A stretch of 64,000 bases of DNA from Dichetophora obliterata. Lineage: Eukaryota; Arthropoda; Insecta; Diptera; Sciomyzidae. Under the pieces are notes generated by a model that worked only from the letters and a program-made list of their open reading frames with translations, did no database searches and had not been told where the DNA came from. The DNA is taken from positions 48,425,482 through 48,489,481 of the forward strand of contig OY986439.1 of assembly GCA_963920525.1 (NCBI GenBank), in the 5' to 3' direction. Positions 11,470-23,522 of the stretch are shown in pieces. Position 1 is the first letter of the stretch. Every line of letters begins with the position of its first letter. A program made the translations under genes and the position numbers.

Positions 11470-12240
11470 CACAGAAAGAAAAAAATCAAGCATACCATTC
11501 TTGAATCAAGCAAATAGGCCATCAGCTTACACTCAAGCGTAAATTTCTCAATTCAAGCATTAATTTGCTAGAATTGAGCAAAGTTAAAACACATGATATT
11601 AAGAAAAAAATATTCAATTCAAGAAACAATTGCTTAAAACTCCAGTATATTTTTTCTAGATTCGCGCCTAATATTTACTTGAAGTGAGAAAAATTTGCAT
11701 GATTCAATTAAAAAATGTATTGAAAACTAGAATAGTTTGCTTGATTTGAGAAATTTATTTTCCTAGTTATTTCCTAGCGAGAAGAAGGTGCATAAAAACA
11801 AATACTTTTTTGGAATATGGTTTTCTGAATTATTGACGTAAAAAAAGGTCCAAGTCTCTCTGTATTATAAACTTTTTCAAAATAAATGTTTTAATTTGAG
11901 TTTCTTTTATTTTTTTCCATCGTGCAATGTCACCTTAATTCAATAATATTTTTACTAACTAGCTCTGCATTTGCTTAAATTAGGAAAATATTTTCTTGAT
12001 TTAAGTCTTGATCCAGGTTCTAGATCAAGTTCTTCATATAAATTATTGTTTCAAGCAGTCATTTAATTAACTCCATTTTAGCAAAAAAGTTCATTATTAA
12101 TTTCTTCATTTTAGTTTTTAATGCTTGATTTGAGCAAATTAGACTTAATTTTAAATTTTCTTAAATCAAGCGAAGTATTTGCTAAATATAGGAACACTAG
12201 CAAATACCCGCTACTCTGAAGCAAATTTTTAATCTTACTC
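11470..12240. mobile_element. word-repeat element, TCAAGCA type
   Basis: It begins CACAGAAAGAAAAAAATC after a TA (11468-11469), like the TA-group element ends elsewhere in the window. The body repeats degenerate words of the type TTCAAGCA, AATTGAGCA and TTGATTTAAG in both orientations. I could not identify a matching right end, so the boundary near 12240 is approximate and the mobile-element call is an inference from the composition. Confidence 0.4.
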
Positions 12241-12357
12241 TGCAAACATTTTCAATCGCCACAGAGCCGCCAGCGAATCGCTTGGAAGATAAAACAATTG
12301 CCGGCGAGCTCATTTGGGAGTCATCCAGGTATCGCCGCCTGTAAGCAGCTGAGGCCA

Positions 12358-12540
12358 TAAAAGCGATTCTCCGGAAAGATTCGCGAACGAATCACCTATA
12401 GGGTGCGTAAGCGATTCGCTGGAAAGAGTCACTTACGAATCGCCGAGAGGGCTCTCAAGCGATTCGCCGGGGAGATTCGCGAACGAATCGCCGAGAGAAG
12501 TCTTTAGCGGGAAGAGTCGCACACGAATCGAAAAAAGGAG
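12358..12540. repeat. 48-bp tandem repeat with inverted GCGATTCG words
   Basis: Units of about 48 bp start at GCGATTC (12363, 12411, 12459) with a partial fourth near 12509. Each holds GCGATTCgccgg and, inverted, CGAATCGCC, so single strands could form hairpins. A further GCGATTC...GAATCGC pair lies at 12680-12718. The unit shares the GAATCGC word with the array at 13515-13790. Confidence 0.75.
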
Positions 12541-13514
12541 TCTTACTGCATGTTTATGTAAAACGAAACGAAGGCTGAAGGTGGTGCGAGACACGGTAAG
12601 CATTACAGTTTTCCATTTAAAAAATACTATTTCTCGTTTCTTTCACGACGTTCGTTTCTTTTAACATAAACATAAAGTAAAGCGATTCACCGAAAAGAGT
12701 GACAAACGAATCGCTTTTAGGGTTCCTCAAGGATTTGTTGCGAAGCGTCTTTGTTGATTTTTTTCTGTTTTTAATGTATTTTATGATTTTTTCGAGCGAA
12801 AGAGCACGTCATATTAGGTATCCGAAGTGGTGTAAAAGAGAAAGCTATTTGCTAAAAAACAAATCAAAAGCAAACGAAAAACAATCTACCCTGTTATAAA
12901 CATAGTAGCTAACTCGTATTTCGTTCGGTTTTTTGACAGTTATCTGTATTTCGTTCATTTTTTTATATTTCAACTAATATGATTGCAGCGTGTGGTTCCA
13001 TATAAAGTCCGCAATGTGAACTCTATTAATTACAAATAAAACGTATTCGTCTGTCCACTTAAGTTTCATATTTTAAATGTTTGAAAATTAAATTTTTTGA
13101 CTGAATGAATTTTAACAGAATTTTTTTAGCCGAAAACGAAATTTCAAAAAACAATTGTTTACACAAACCATTTGTTTCCCTCTAACAAATTGCCGAATTG
13201 TTTTTGTAATTTAATTTTCGTCGGTTTTTCGTTAGTATTTAAAATGAAAAATACACTAAAAAAACAGAAAAAAAACGTAGTGTCATACGGGCATGAACGT
13301 TACAAGTTGTTTTATAGCGAGCATTCTTTATGAAATCGGTAAAAAATCGACCACCGAAAATCGTGCTGATATGAATATTTTCAGTTTCCATATAGCAATT
13401 CAATACAAAAAATAATTTTTTAAATTTTTTCTATGATTATAATTATTTTAAGAAGAGAAGTAAGTATATAGAATTCTGCTTCATATTCCAAAATTTTATT
13501 TAAAAAATTTTTAA

Positions 13515-13790
13515 AATAGCCATCTTCCAACGAGTACCAGAATGAGCGAAGGAAGATTTTGAACATTTTTGTTGAATCGCGCATCCATCGTTTGGGCGAT
13601 TGAAAAGCGAGCCATCTTTTAACGATCACCGAAACAAGCGAAGGAAGATTTTGAAGATTTTTCTTGAATCGCGCATTCATCGCTTGGGCGATTGAAAAGC
13701 GATCGATCTTCCAACGATCGCCTGAATGAGTGCAGGAGGATTTTTGAAGATTTTTCTTGAATCGCGCACTCATTGCTTGCGATATTTTCA
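13515..13790. repeat. 92-bp tandem repeat
   Basis: Units begin GAATCGCGCAttCATCG at 13574, 13666 and 13759 (spacing 92 and 93 bp), with a partial unit before them. Open frames through it on the minus strand repeat the same peptide and are a by-product of the repeat. It directly abuts a 5'-truncated LINE. Confidence 0.85.
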
Positions 13791-13799
13791 GCAAATGTC

Positions 13800-14980
13800 G
13801 GCATGTTACCATGCATGCATATGCTGATGATATTCAACTGTACTTGTCCAGACCTGTTAACCTTGTTGATGATTTATGTAGTAAGTTGAATGAGGACTTA
13901 ATGAGTATAACTGAATGCGCTGAATCTAAGACTCAAGCTAAGTCCCACTTAATCATATGTCTTGCCGATTTCTAAATCCAATCACTCTCTCTCTAGGATA
14001 CCAGTTATTTATCTTAATGGGGTCGAACTGAACTTTGTTGATAAAGTGAAGAATCTTGTTTACCACATTTACCCCTCACTTTCCTGCGGAAACCATATCA
14101 ATTCTGTAGTAAGTAAAGTGTACTACGTCCTGCGGAACTTGAGGTGGACTGCGTCGTTTGTTCCTATCGCAACTAGAATGAAGTTAGTACAGCACCTTAT
14201 AATGCCTATCATATCTTATTTGGATGTTGTATATAGTAGAATTGATTCCAGGTCTAAACTCAAGCTACAACATGCTTTCAACAACGCAATAAGATATGTT
14301 TATGGCCTTCGGAAGTTTGACCGCATCAGTCACTTGAGCAATCAAATACTTGGTTGCAATATTTTTAATTACCTAGATGTTAGAAACTGTATATTCTTAT
14401 ATAACTTGATACATACCAAAAGACCCAACTATCTATTTGAGAAGCTTCAATTTTGTAGATCTAATAGAAATCTAAACCTCACTATTCCTGTCTATAATTA
14501 TTTGAACTCCAACAGACTAATTTTTCGTGAACACAATCAGATTTCGGAATTCATTGCTTGTTAGAATTAAAAGTATCCGTAATAAGCACACCTTTAAGCA
14601 TTAAATTTTTCTATACTTTTCTGGATACTGTCTCTTCATCTTTCTATCAACATCTATATAATTAATTTTAAGTCCAGATTTGTTTGTTACTTGTATTTTG
14701 TTGTTATAATTAAGTTATAATACTTTTTCAACTTATTTCTTTTTAAATAACTTAATTTGATTTGAGATTTGCTTGTTACTTATATTTTGTTGTTATAATT
14801 AAGTGCTTCCTCACCTTGTTTCTTTTTAAATAACTTAATTATTAGCTTTAAATATTATTTACTTTTTCGGTTGACTATCCTATAACTTCTTGAAAATTTG
14901 TTAATTTGTATTGCATTTAAAAGACCATGTCTTACATGTAAACATTAATTTCAATAAATAAAATAAATAAATAAAAATTT
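13800..14980 (+). mobile_element. 5'-truncated LINE (jockey/CR1 group)
   Basis: The 3' part of a non-LTR retrotransposon starts within the reverse transcriptase just before its YADD motif and ends in an AAATA-type tail (14953-14978). Truncation at the 5' end and an A-rich repeat tail are typical of LINE insertions. I found no clear target duplication. Confidence 0.85.
13815..14564 (+). pseudogene. LINE reverse transcriptase, C-terminal part
   Basis: HAYADDIQLYLSRP carries motif C (YADD) of a reverse transcriptase. After a stop and a frameshift near 13960 the next frame (13962-14561) reads LNGVELNFVDKVKN, SKVYYVLRNLRW and YVYGLRKFDRISHL, typical of the thumb and C-terminal region of jockey/CR1-group elements. 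Fingers, palm motifs A and B and the endonuclease are absent because of truncation. It copies element RNA into DNA in intact relatives; this one is inactive. Confidence 0.85.
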
Positions 14981-16050
14981 AGTTGTGTTAAATCAAATGC
15001 AAAATATAAAAATTATTGAGTTTGTTTAGTTAAATTATGAAAAAATGGTATAAACATTAAAAAATTACTTAATTTAATTTGAATACCTTATTTAAACTAT
15101 AACTGTTATGATGGTAAATTTGCTAGGTTTTTTTTTTTTGTGTTTTGACTTTTAAAAAGTCCTGCTAACAGAGTCAGAAAAAAAATTGGATAAAAAATTT
15201 TAAAAATTTGTAATCATAAAAGTCAGTTCAGTAACATAGATGCTGAACAAAAATATATTCTTCTTAAATTAAAAAAAAAATCCGACAAAATGACATCAAA
15301 CTTTTGGCGATACCTCGAAAACTATAGACTTTCTCAGTACAATAACGGTAAATGAAAGCTTTTTCGGAAATATTTTGTAAGAATAGTAGGTATGTTAAAA
15401 CAAATCCTGTTATTATGGCATCAAAATTATTGCGATATCTCAAAAACTATACATTTTCTCAGTATAACACATTTTCTTAAGCTTCTTAAGCTTAAAAAAA
15501 ATATTGAAATTTCAAGTTTTGACTTAGCAAACAAATATCTCCGCCATTTTGAAATCAATTTTCACCAAATTTTCTTTGTCTGAACGTTCAATTCAGTAAA
15601 TTGGGAAAATTAAAAAATTTTACCCTTACCTCACCAATACAATGTTTTATATTGTCCTATAGCATCATTTTTCTGCAAAAATTGCTCTATTTTGACACAT
15701 AAATAGTTTCTATCATTAAATAACATGGACCACCTATCCCCCATGATATCTTTACCTCCCCCTTATGATTTTTTGATGAAAATTAATTTGCTGAAAGTGT
15801 TGTTGTTTTATTTTTTAAAATGTTCTACAGCTTCAAAACTAATTTCTGTGTAAAAAATAAGCATAGTACTCTGTTCAGTTTCATGTGAAATTCCACTCAA
15901 ATCTCCATACAAAAAGTGACAGCTGCGAAACAAGCGTGCTAATTTTCACAACATGTTCGTCAGAGCAGTACTCTGTTCCGCTGCGTGAAATTATCGCAAC
16001 ATGTTTCTGAGCAACATTTTTCCACGACAATTTACTGTCTCACCAGAATC
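14980..16050. other. AT-rich stretch, no gene seen
   Basis: No gene is supported. Two related segments are present: a GATATCTCGAAAACTATA-like sentence near 15310-15330 and again near 15432-15450, suggesting an old duplication of about 120 bp. Confidence 0.45.
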
Positions 16051-16052
16051 CA

Positions 16053-16657
16053 TGTCAGAATTAGAGAAGGTATATGCATTTCGGAGAGGGAGACTGCCGC
16101 AACTGCCAAAACGAAGTTGACAGCTCATACAAAATCTGAAAGCGATGAGAATGCAAGAATAGCAAAATGCTTGAGTTTGATAATTCTAGCTATGAGAAAA
16201 AGAGAGCAGTCTGAAATGCATATACCTTTCTACCATGCCAGAATCATGTCGTTGTCGTGTCGGTGAGAGAGAATCGCTAAATGTTTGGCCCAGAATTGTA
16301 GCGTTGGCTTTGTCGTTTTGCTTTTATTCAATCTGCCATTGTTGATTTTCTGGAACTTGCTTCAGTGTTCTCATCGTACTCCGATTGAACTAATAATTAC
16401 TCCACTTCCATTTATTTCACTACTTTTTGCAATACTCTTCATATATTCAGATTCTTCAAATTTTGTTAGAATATGGCAACATTTTTAGAGAGAAGCTGAG
16501 AAAGCTATCAAATAAACGACAAAGTCAAAATAGAAATAGAAACATTTCTATCTTGGCGTTTTCGTTGTCGTATTCTGCCCCATTTTTTTTTTCTATAAGG
16601 TTTGCATTGTCTCTGTCAGCGCTCTGCCTGTCGACACGACAACGACATGATTCTGGC
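16053..16657. repeat. dispersed repeat with 26-bp perfect inverted pair
   Basis: The segment 16053-16240 is homologous to 43173-43274 plus 43490-43600 (shared TTTCGGAGAG, AACGAAGTTGACAGCT and TAAATGCAT-type blocks), so it is a dispersed repeat. A perfect 26-bp inverted pair (16237-16262 and 16632-16657) containing CATGTCGTTGTCGTGTCG brackets about 370 bp of AT-rich DNA and may mark an inserted or foldback unit. Confidence 0.6.
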
Positions 16658-17154
16658 CAGACAGTTAGGATAGAAATTCCTCACAACAAACTTTAAGTCA
16701 GAAATTTCACGCAACAAATAAACAGATGTTGCCAGCAAAATTTCAAGTAAACGAACAGACAGTATTAGGCTGTAGCTTAAAAAATTATTTCTGTGAAATG
16801 TTTTCAAATATATCGAACCATTCCAAAGTTATATATATAAATCTATATTTTGATCTATTTCCTTATATAATAGTGGACCCAACAGAAGTTGTCTTGACCC
16901 AATTCCATGAATTTTTTTGTGATCGCTTTGTGAATTTGTGAAAGTGTGTAAATTGACCTTCGAACAACAATGCATGACGATCAGAACCTTCTGATATATA
17001 CAGCATTCTTATTGAGTTATAGTGTTCTCCGGCACACGCTGTCCTGCCGCAGACTGCCTTACAGCTATATACGAATTTTCATGCCGTTCGGGAAAATTTA
17101 TTTTATATATTCACCATTTTTACTACAGTTGCCGAAAGTAACAGTATAAACTAA

Positions 17155-17470
17155 ATTATCAAATTTTAGTCTAATACGACCAAAACCGTTCAAAACATAC
17201 CAGTTTTGTTTAATTGTGGGCAGTAATGGGAGCTTGACAAAATTTTTTCTTATAAAAACATCTCGTGCTTGAAGCAAATCGACTGCCAGAATTTCAGCCC
17301 AATTTAGCTTAAGCCTAGTGCGCTTAGCTTTACTCCACTCTTATACCCCGAAAAATGGACGTAACTAAAGTAACCATACAACGTAAATTACCAAATTGTA
17401 GTCTCATACGATCAAAATCGCTTGAAACAAAGCATTTTTTGCAAAAAGTGGGCGTAAAAAGTAGGCCTGG
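17155..17470. repeat. degenerate direct duplication, about 235 bp apart
   Basis: TAAATTAtCAAATTtTAGTCt near 17150-17170 recurs as TAAATTACCAAATTGTAGTC near 17385-17405. Both are followed by ATACGAcCAAAAcCG and a GTGGGC segment. It may be the interior of a Helitron-like element whose end lies at 18473. Confidence 0.5.
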
Positions 17471-17760
17471 TAAATATAACATAGCATATTACGATTAAGT
17501 GTAAATGAAAAATCGTTTGATACCTTTATCGTCTTAATCGGTTTAGTGGTTCTCGCGTGGTTGTCAAACATCTGCGCAGTGTCACAACGCTTTTATGTAT
17601 TCGTATAGATAGACTAATATAATTTCAAGTGGGGAAAAGCTGACTGGCAAGGTTGTAAAACATAATTTATGCTTATAACTCAATTTTGGCAACTTCCCTT
17701 TAAACATTTGCAAATGCCTATATTACACCATGTTTGTGTGTAAGACGAAACAAATATATT

Positions 17761-18037
17761 AGGGGTATTCACGATTCAGTGCACTTGCTAGTGCAGTTTA
17801 AGAACTTGTGCAGTTGTGCAGTTTGGTTTTCGTGAACACACCATCATCACTATTTCAAAGCTGTCAACATTTTTCAATGCACACAAGTGCACAACTGCTC
17901 AAGTCCTCAAGTTTAAGGCAATAGTAGAAAAGCACTTGTGCAGATTTTTGAAGTACGTGTGTTTTGTTTTTGTAAAGTGCACAAGTTCTCAAGTCCTCAA
18001 CTGCACAGGCAAGTGCACTGAATCGTGAAAACCCCTA
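17761..18037. mobile_element. small TIR element (MITE)
   Basis: Inverted ends GGGGTATTCACGATTCAGTG / its complement with one substitution enclose about 280 bp. The interior repeats the words GTGCACTTG, TTGTGCAG and CAAGTCCTCAAG. The target duplication cannot be fixed uniquely (TA on both sides). No coding capacity. Confidence 0.75.
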
Positions 18038-18434
18038 ATGTTTTTGCTTTCAATTATGCTCACCTAATTATAATATTCGTAGTAAAAACAAACATAGTGT
18101 AATATGGGCAAAAGCAAAAACAAAATATTTTGATCGTCGCACAAACATACATCTTGTGATATGGGCAAAAGAAAATTTAAAGCAACTTCACAACATGACT
18201 GACGTGTTGTATTGAGAGAAGCTATCGTGACAATGAGAGGAAAGCTTTGTTTGCTGTTGTCTTGTGCTGCTGATTGAGCTGCTGGTAAGCATCACATAAA
18301 ATTCGTGATTTTTTAATCATTAAAGAATACATTTTTCGAAAACCTTGATAAGCTGTGACAATCTAAATTATATTAGGAATCGAATATAAAAAGAATTATC
18401 AAAATCGGTTCAACGGTTACCTAGCTTACTTTGG

Positions 18435-18473
18435 ATCAAATTTCGTAAGTCTCTTTTTATATAATAGTATAGA
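18435..18473 (-). mobile_element. Helitron-like 5' end (minus strand)
   Basis: Read on the minus strand the sequence begins A|TCTATACTATTATATAAAA, almost the same as the end at 32315, and fits the 5'-TC end of Helitron-like elements inserted between A and T. The matching CTAG 3' end to the left was not identified. The hAT at 18475 inserted directly at this tip. Confidence 0.45.
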
Positions 18474-19359
18474 TCAGAGATAAAGAGATGGGAAACTATG
18501 TTAGAGAGGAACAACATTATATCCGATTTTTGTCCCATTTTAGTCAATGCTATCACAAAATGTATAATTGTGGCAGTAAAATCTCGAGAAAAGTCACCAC
18601 TGCGGCGATATTTCATATTTTAACTCACCACTCCACCGATATTTTTGTGGTTTAGAAATTCTCATTAGAGGGTGTGTGCCAATCGGAAACTTTTCACTCG
18701 TGATAGTATAGAAAATTCTGAGTTGAAGAAAACTTATATCTGTTGAAATGGATTTCATTTTTGCTATGCATGGAGCATGAAAAGTTTGTTCAGAAATTTT
18801 GACGTCTTCTTATCGAATAAACCCTCAGTTGCCTAAATACCATACTTTTTCATAATACGAGGTTTCTTAAGACCCACGAGGTTTCTGACCAATACGTTTT
18901 CTTCTACTTATTTTGTTATTAAAAATTTTATTATGAGTTTTAAAATACGTAACTGTTTGGCGTAAAATAACATTATAAAAACCAAAATTGTGTAAACATT
19001 ATTAACTTGCAAAAAAAAAAATAATTTTTGTTTATGATCGATTGTAATACGAAAGAAAATATTGACTCATATTCAGTCGATCAATCAGCCAACCATAAAA
19101 CATCCTTGAACACGAATTAACCCTTTATCAGCCATATTTTTAAATATTCAAAAAGTATATTTAAGGCATTTGTGGGTTAAGTTTTGTAATAAAAGAACCT
19201 ATTTTGTAACTTTTTTTAACAGTTTTTATTTAGAAGATTAACTTTATTGCTGCCGCGACAATTTAAAATAAGTATCAATAAAGTCAATAAATAAGGTCAA
19301 AAAAGTATCCAAAAGTATCCACTTTTGAAAAAAAGTATCCACAAAAGTAATTAAACGGA

Positions 19360-20065
19360 TGACGACCTGGTGGGGAATCTGTTCCAATGCAACTAGAGAC
19401 TTCATTTTGGTGTGAAAAAATTCTTAAAAAATACCCACTTTATGGCTATATAGGTATCATATGTGCAGAAAACTCCTGGAAAGCGTAGAAGTTCAGCGAC
19501 GATTTTGCTATGCGGACTACGACCTGGTAGTTAAGCTACTCAACATTTTTAACATTTTTAAAAAATACCAACTTTCTGACTATATAGGTGTCATATGTGC
19601 AGATAACTCTTAAGTGACCTAAATCGGACTTATCCTCAAATAGATGACCTGGTATAGAATCTGCTGCAATGCAGCTAGAGAGTTGATTTTGGTGTCAAAA
19701 GATTTTAAAAAATACACACTTTCAAACTACATAGGTATGATATGTCCAGAAAACTTCTGGGATCCTATTAATGATTTTTTCAAAACTGGGTTACGACCTG
19801 GTAGTCAATCTGTTCAGCTGGAGAGTTGACTTTGGTGTCAAAAGATTCTTAAAAATATCTACTTTGCTACTGCATAGCTGTCATAGAAGAAAACTCCTGG
19901 AATGCGCCTGAAGAGCACCAGCAACGATTTTTATTTAAATGGATTACGACCTGGTAATGAATCTTTTCCAATGCAGCTAAAGAGTTGGGTTTGGTGTCAA
20001 AACATTCTTAAAAACATTTACTTTGTTACTGCAAAGGTGTCATATGTGCAGAAAACTCCTACACA
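19360..20065. repeat. degenerate about 150-bp tandem repeat, five units
   Basis: Units start at GACCTGG (about 19364, 19521, 19646, 19795, 19948; spacing 125-157 bp). Each contains variants of AATCTGTTCCAATGCAGCTA, GAGTTGAtTTTGGTGTCAAA and CATATGTGCAGAAAACTCCT. It lies inside the hAT-like element 18475-23372. Confidence 0.8.
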
Positions 20066-20250
20066 TAACAATTACATATTAAATATTCGCGTTTTGGACC
20101 TCTTTTTGTTATACAAATATTAAAGAAACCAAAAAGAATGAAATCATTTTTTTTTTTAAATGTTGCTTATATGTTTATTATTGAATTTTGATACTTTTGT
20201 TTTAAAATATGTCTTATTTTATAAAATAAAGAGTTTTAACTCATGCTTAA

Positions 20251-23125
20251 GGCCCTATTCTCTTTCAGCAAAAAATTTTTTCGACTTTTTTTTTTTGCAT
20301 TTTTTTATAGCTTGGACATTTAAGAATATAACCCTAAAAGGGTTTTTTGAAATTCGAAATGCTTTAAAAGATATGGCCATTTTTGTGGGGTCATGTCTTC
20401 GCTAAAATGAGTAGTTTTTATGTTGCTTAGTTTTTGAACGCAACGGCATCAATTAACCACCGAATTCCGTTGAATAGTTAATGGACAAAAAACAGGTTTG
20501 AATACACATTTGCAGAAACATATGAATGAATATGAAATCAAAGCCGCATTTAGTTTAGTTTCGATTGAGTTGAATAGCGGACGCACGCTTGCGCTTACGG
20601 TTTGCGGAAAAGTACAGTTTTGAAAAAAATTTATTTTTGTGCAGTAAAATGGATAAAAAAAAGTAATAAAACACGTCAAAAACCCGTAAACAAAGTGAAC
20701 TATGTTCGCGCCGGTCGAATTAAAAAACGCAAATTTCGTGGAAATAAATTTGATAGAGTAGAGGACACTGAGTTTGCGAGTACTTCAGCCAAAAAATTCA
20801 AAAATAATCCCACGGAGGATATTGTCATCGAAAACAATTTGGAGAATTGCATCTTGGACTTCTATTCAGTATTCACAACACTTGCTACTTTCGTCATTTG
20901 TGCCACATGCAACGAAAAATTGGAATTCAAAAAAGCATCGCCGAATGGAGTTGCATTCAAAATCGCTGTGAACTGCGCTTGCCCAACCAGACTTATTCCT
21001 TCATCACGTTTCGCCGGCAAATCGTATGAAATAAATCGCCGCTTTGTTGTTGCCATGAGACTTTTGGGCATTGGTCCCAAAGGCATAGATATGTTTTGTG
21101 GCATTATGGACATAGGAGTAGGTCTGAGCAACAATTTGTTCTACAGCAGCCTTCAAAATTTGCATTCAGCTGCAGAAGCCGTTTATAATTTCGTTATTTC
21201 CAAGGCCGTTCGTGAAGAAAAAGAAGCCACCATGGAAGAAAATGAAGGGTGCGATCCAACGCTATTGACTGTGTCGGGCGATGGCACGTGGAAAAAACGC
21301 GGCTTCGCATCTTTCTATGGTATAACGACATTGATCGGCAAGTACACCAAAAAAGTTGTTGACTCTGTGGTCAAGTCTGCTATTTGCAATAGCTGCAAAT
21401 ATTGGGAATCCCAGCAATATATCCATCCAGAGGGTTTCGAAGCTTGGAAGGAGTTGCACGAAGAGGAATGCCGTAAAAATCATGAAGGCAGCGCAGGAAA
21501 AATGGAAGTCGATGCGGTTAAGGAGATGTTTGCAAGATCAATGGAAAAACACGGCGTCAAGTATGAAAAATATATCGGCGACGGCGATTCTAAAACTTTC
21601 AAAGCAATTCTCACCGAAGACCCCTACGATGGCGACCCCACTGTGGTAAAAAAAGAATGCGTTGGCCACGTTCAAAAAAGAATGGGGTCCAGGCTGCGCA
21701 AAGTCAAAAAGGAGAACAAAGGTATAGGTGGCAAGGGCGCTGGAAAGCTGACAGATAAGCTTATAAGTGAACTGACGACCTACTACGGTTTGGCGATTCG
21801 CCGTCATCCGAAATCCCTAGAAGAGATGAAGAAGGCGGTTTGGGCTACGTATTTTCACAAAGTATCTACCGACGAAAATCCCCAATACCAAAATTGCCCG
21901 ACCGGTGAGTCAAGCTGGTGCACGTATCAAAAGGCCGTGGCGCAGGGTAACGTGGATGACTTTAAACATAATTACGATCCGCTCAACCCAAAGGTCGCCG
22001 AAGCGATAAAACCCGTCTACGAAGCGCTGTCATCGGACGAGTTGTTGAGTAGATGCCTCGGGTCTGAGACTCAAAACAGCAATGAAGGTTTCAACAGTAT
22101 CGCCTGGACCTTTGCACCAAAACATATGCACGCTGGAGCGCGGACAGTGGAGATCGCAAATTACATGGCAACCGCCATTTTCAACGATGGTTTTCAGCCA
22201 ATACTCAAAATTATGAGGTTGATGGGAATCGCCATTGGAAACCAAGCCTACAATTTTGCGTTATCACGTGATGAACTTCGCCTCAACCGCTCGGAAGCTT
22301 ACGCTGTGGATGCATCAAAGGAGGGCAGAATTGCTCGCAGAGCTCAAAGAGCCAAAGATCAAAGCTTTTTTGAAGAAGAAGAAGGTGGTTTATATGGACC
22401 TGGCATCGCTGAATAATTTGGGTAAGTATTCCAAAAACAGTTTTTTTCTTTCATAAAAGAGTGAGTTTTGTTTTGTCCAAATCGCGTCTTTCCAACTATC
22501 AAGCCACCTTTCTCCGGTTCTACTGAACCGATTTTGATAAAATAATTTTTTTTTTTCGAAAAATAAACTTCAAACTTTGAACGCGTTTATCTCGAAACCA
22601 CGTTTTTCGAGCTGGCGGCTACGATTCCGCCAGTTCTACTGAACCGATTTGGATGAAACAAAGTTTAGTCGACGTAGAATTGTCACCATTCTGGCCCGTA
22701 GTAAAATAAAAGTTTTGAGATTTTTTTACTATTTTTTTTTTACACTAAACTACAAAAAAATGGGTCCAAATTCGATTTGTCAATTTCAAGTGGCCGCCAT
22801 TTTGTCAAAAAAAATCGCAAAATTTTTATTTTACTACGGGCCAGAATTACATCTATGCTGATCATAACCCTATATTTTTTTTTTCAGATGCCCCTGAGGG
22901 CCGGAATCGTGGCCGCCAGCACCATGCCTTTTTTTTTGAGGGCCAACTTTGACGGTGCCATCATCTATGGACAGCCCCTATATCGCGGCGAAAAAAAATT
23001 TTTTATTTTCTTTCATTCATTACTAATTCAATAAAAAAAACAAAATTCAAATATCTTTTTGCGTTTTCAAATGAGAATTTTTTCAAAAAGGGTCCAAAAA
23101 CAGCAAGCTGAAGGAGAATAGGGCC
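20251..23125 (+). mobile_element. Kolobok-like DNA transposon
   Basis: A 2875-bp element flanked by TTAA on both sides (20247-20250, 23126-23129). Its inverted ends begin GGCCCTATTCTC and match over 19 bp with one mismatch. TTAA target, GG-starting ends and the enclosed Mutator-like DDE transposase together match the Kolobok superfamily. The 3' noncoding part holds repeated TTCTACTGAACCGATTT segments (about 22517, 22632) and an inverted pair around CTGGCCCGTAGTAAAATAAAA (22692 and 22829). Confidence 0.85.
20649..22416 (+). CDS. Kolobok-like transposase, nearly intact
   Basis: The open frame is uninterrupted from 20602 to the TAA at 22414-22416, but has no ATG near its start. ATG 20649 (MDKKK) is one base out of frame because of an A-run at 20655-20662. 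A single-base change there would give a protein of about 588 residues, close to the usual length. The N-terminus is basic. Central motifs are SGDGTWKKRGF (Asp about residue 227 of the open frame), YIGDGDSKTF (about 327) and QNSNEGFNS (Glu about 495), forming the DDE site of the Mutator-like transposase domain. A CNSC...HEEEC...NH zinc-binding insert lies between the first two. It ends YGPGIAE. It should cut and rejoin DNA at TTAA in the nucleus. The only visible lesion is the A-run. Confidence 0.88.
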
Positions 23126-23522
23126 TTAATGATCATTATCTCTATTACTGAAAACCCTGTGCCAGCACCAAAAAACAAAATTCGTCGCTAACTCAAATCG
23201 TCGCTATCTTCACGGACGTTCGATGCAACAACACTTGACAGCTATGAGGTGAGCTCACTAACACAATACATGAGTTTCATCAAAGTGAATATTTACATAC
23301 AAAATGGAAAAAATTCATGCAGCCATATGTTCTGACCTCACAAAATGTAAGTTTCCCATCTCTTTATCTCTGGTATAGACAGTAGCGTAGCAAAGGTGGG
23401 GCGGGGGGGCGGTCCGCACCGGGTGCACAGACAGAAGGGGTGCAAAATTAACAAAAATATTTTTTAACATAAATCTGTACTAAATTGTGTAATTTGTTTG
23501 TATAAACATAAATTGTTTTTAG

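Larger units (their letters stand above)
18475..23372. mobile_element. non-autonomous hAT-like element holding Kolobok
   Basis: Inverted ends of 23 bp (18475-18497, 23350-23372) begin CAGAGATAAAGAGATGGGAA. The left duplication is GTATAGAT (18467-18474). At the right the adjacent bases are GTATAGAC, but the last base belongs to the next hAT, which inserted there. Removing that hAT restores GTATAGAT, a perfect 8-bp duplication. Without the Kolobok insert the element is about 2.0 kb, with no recognisable transposase and a large internal tandem repeat. Confidence 0.85.

Noticed and set aside
12358..13790. CRISPR-like spacing of GAATCGC repeats
   Set aside because: Eukaryotic context, units are contiguous tandem repeats without unique spacers, no cas genes.
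13420..13837. Minus-strand frames across the 92-bp array
   Set aside because: They repeat the same peptide with the DNA repeat and change frame between units.
22777..23034. Second exon of the Kolobok gene (after a T-rich stretch and CAG at 22887)
   Set aside because: The transposase already ends with the usual C-terminal sequence and a stop at 22416; the downstream frame is short and T-rich.
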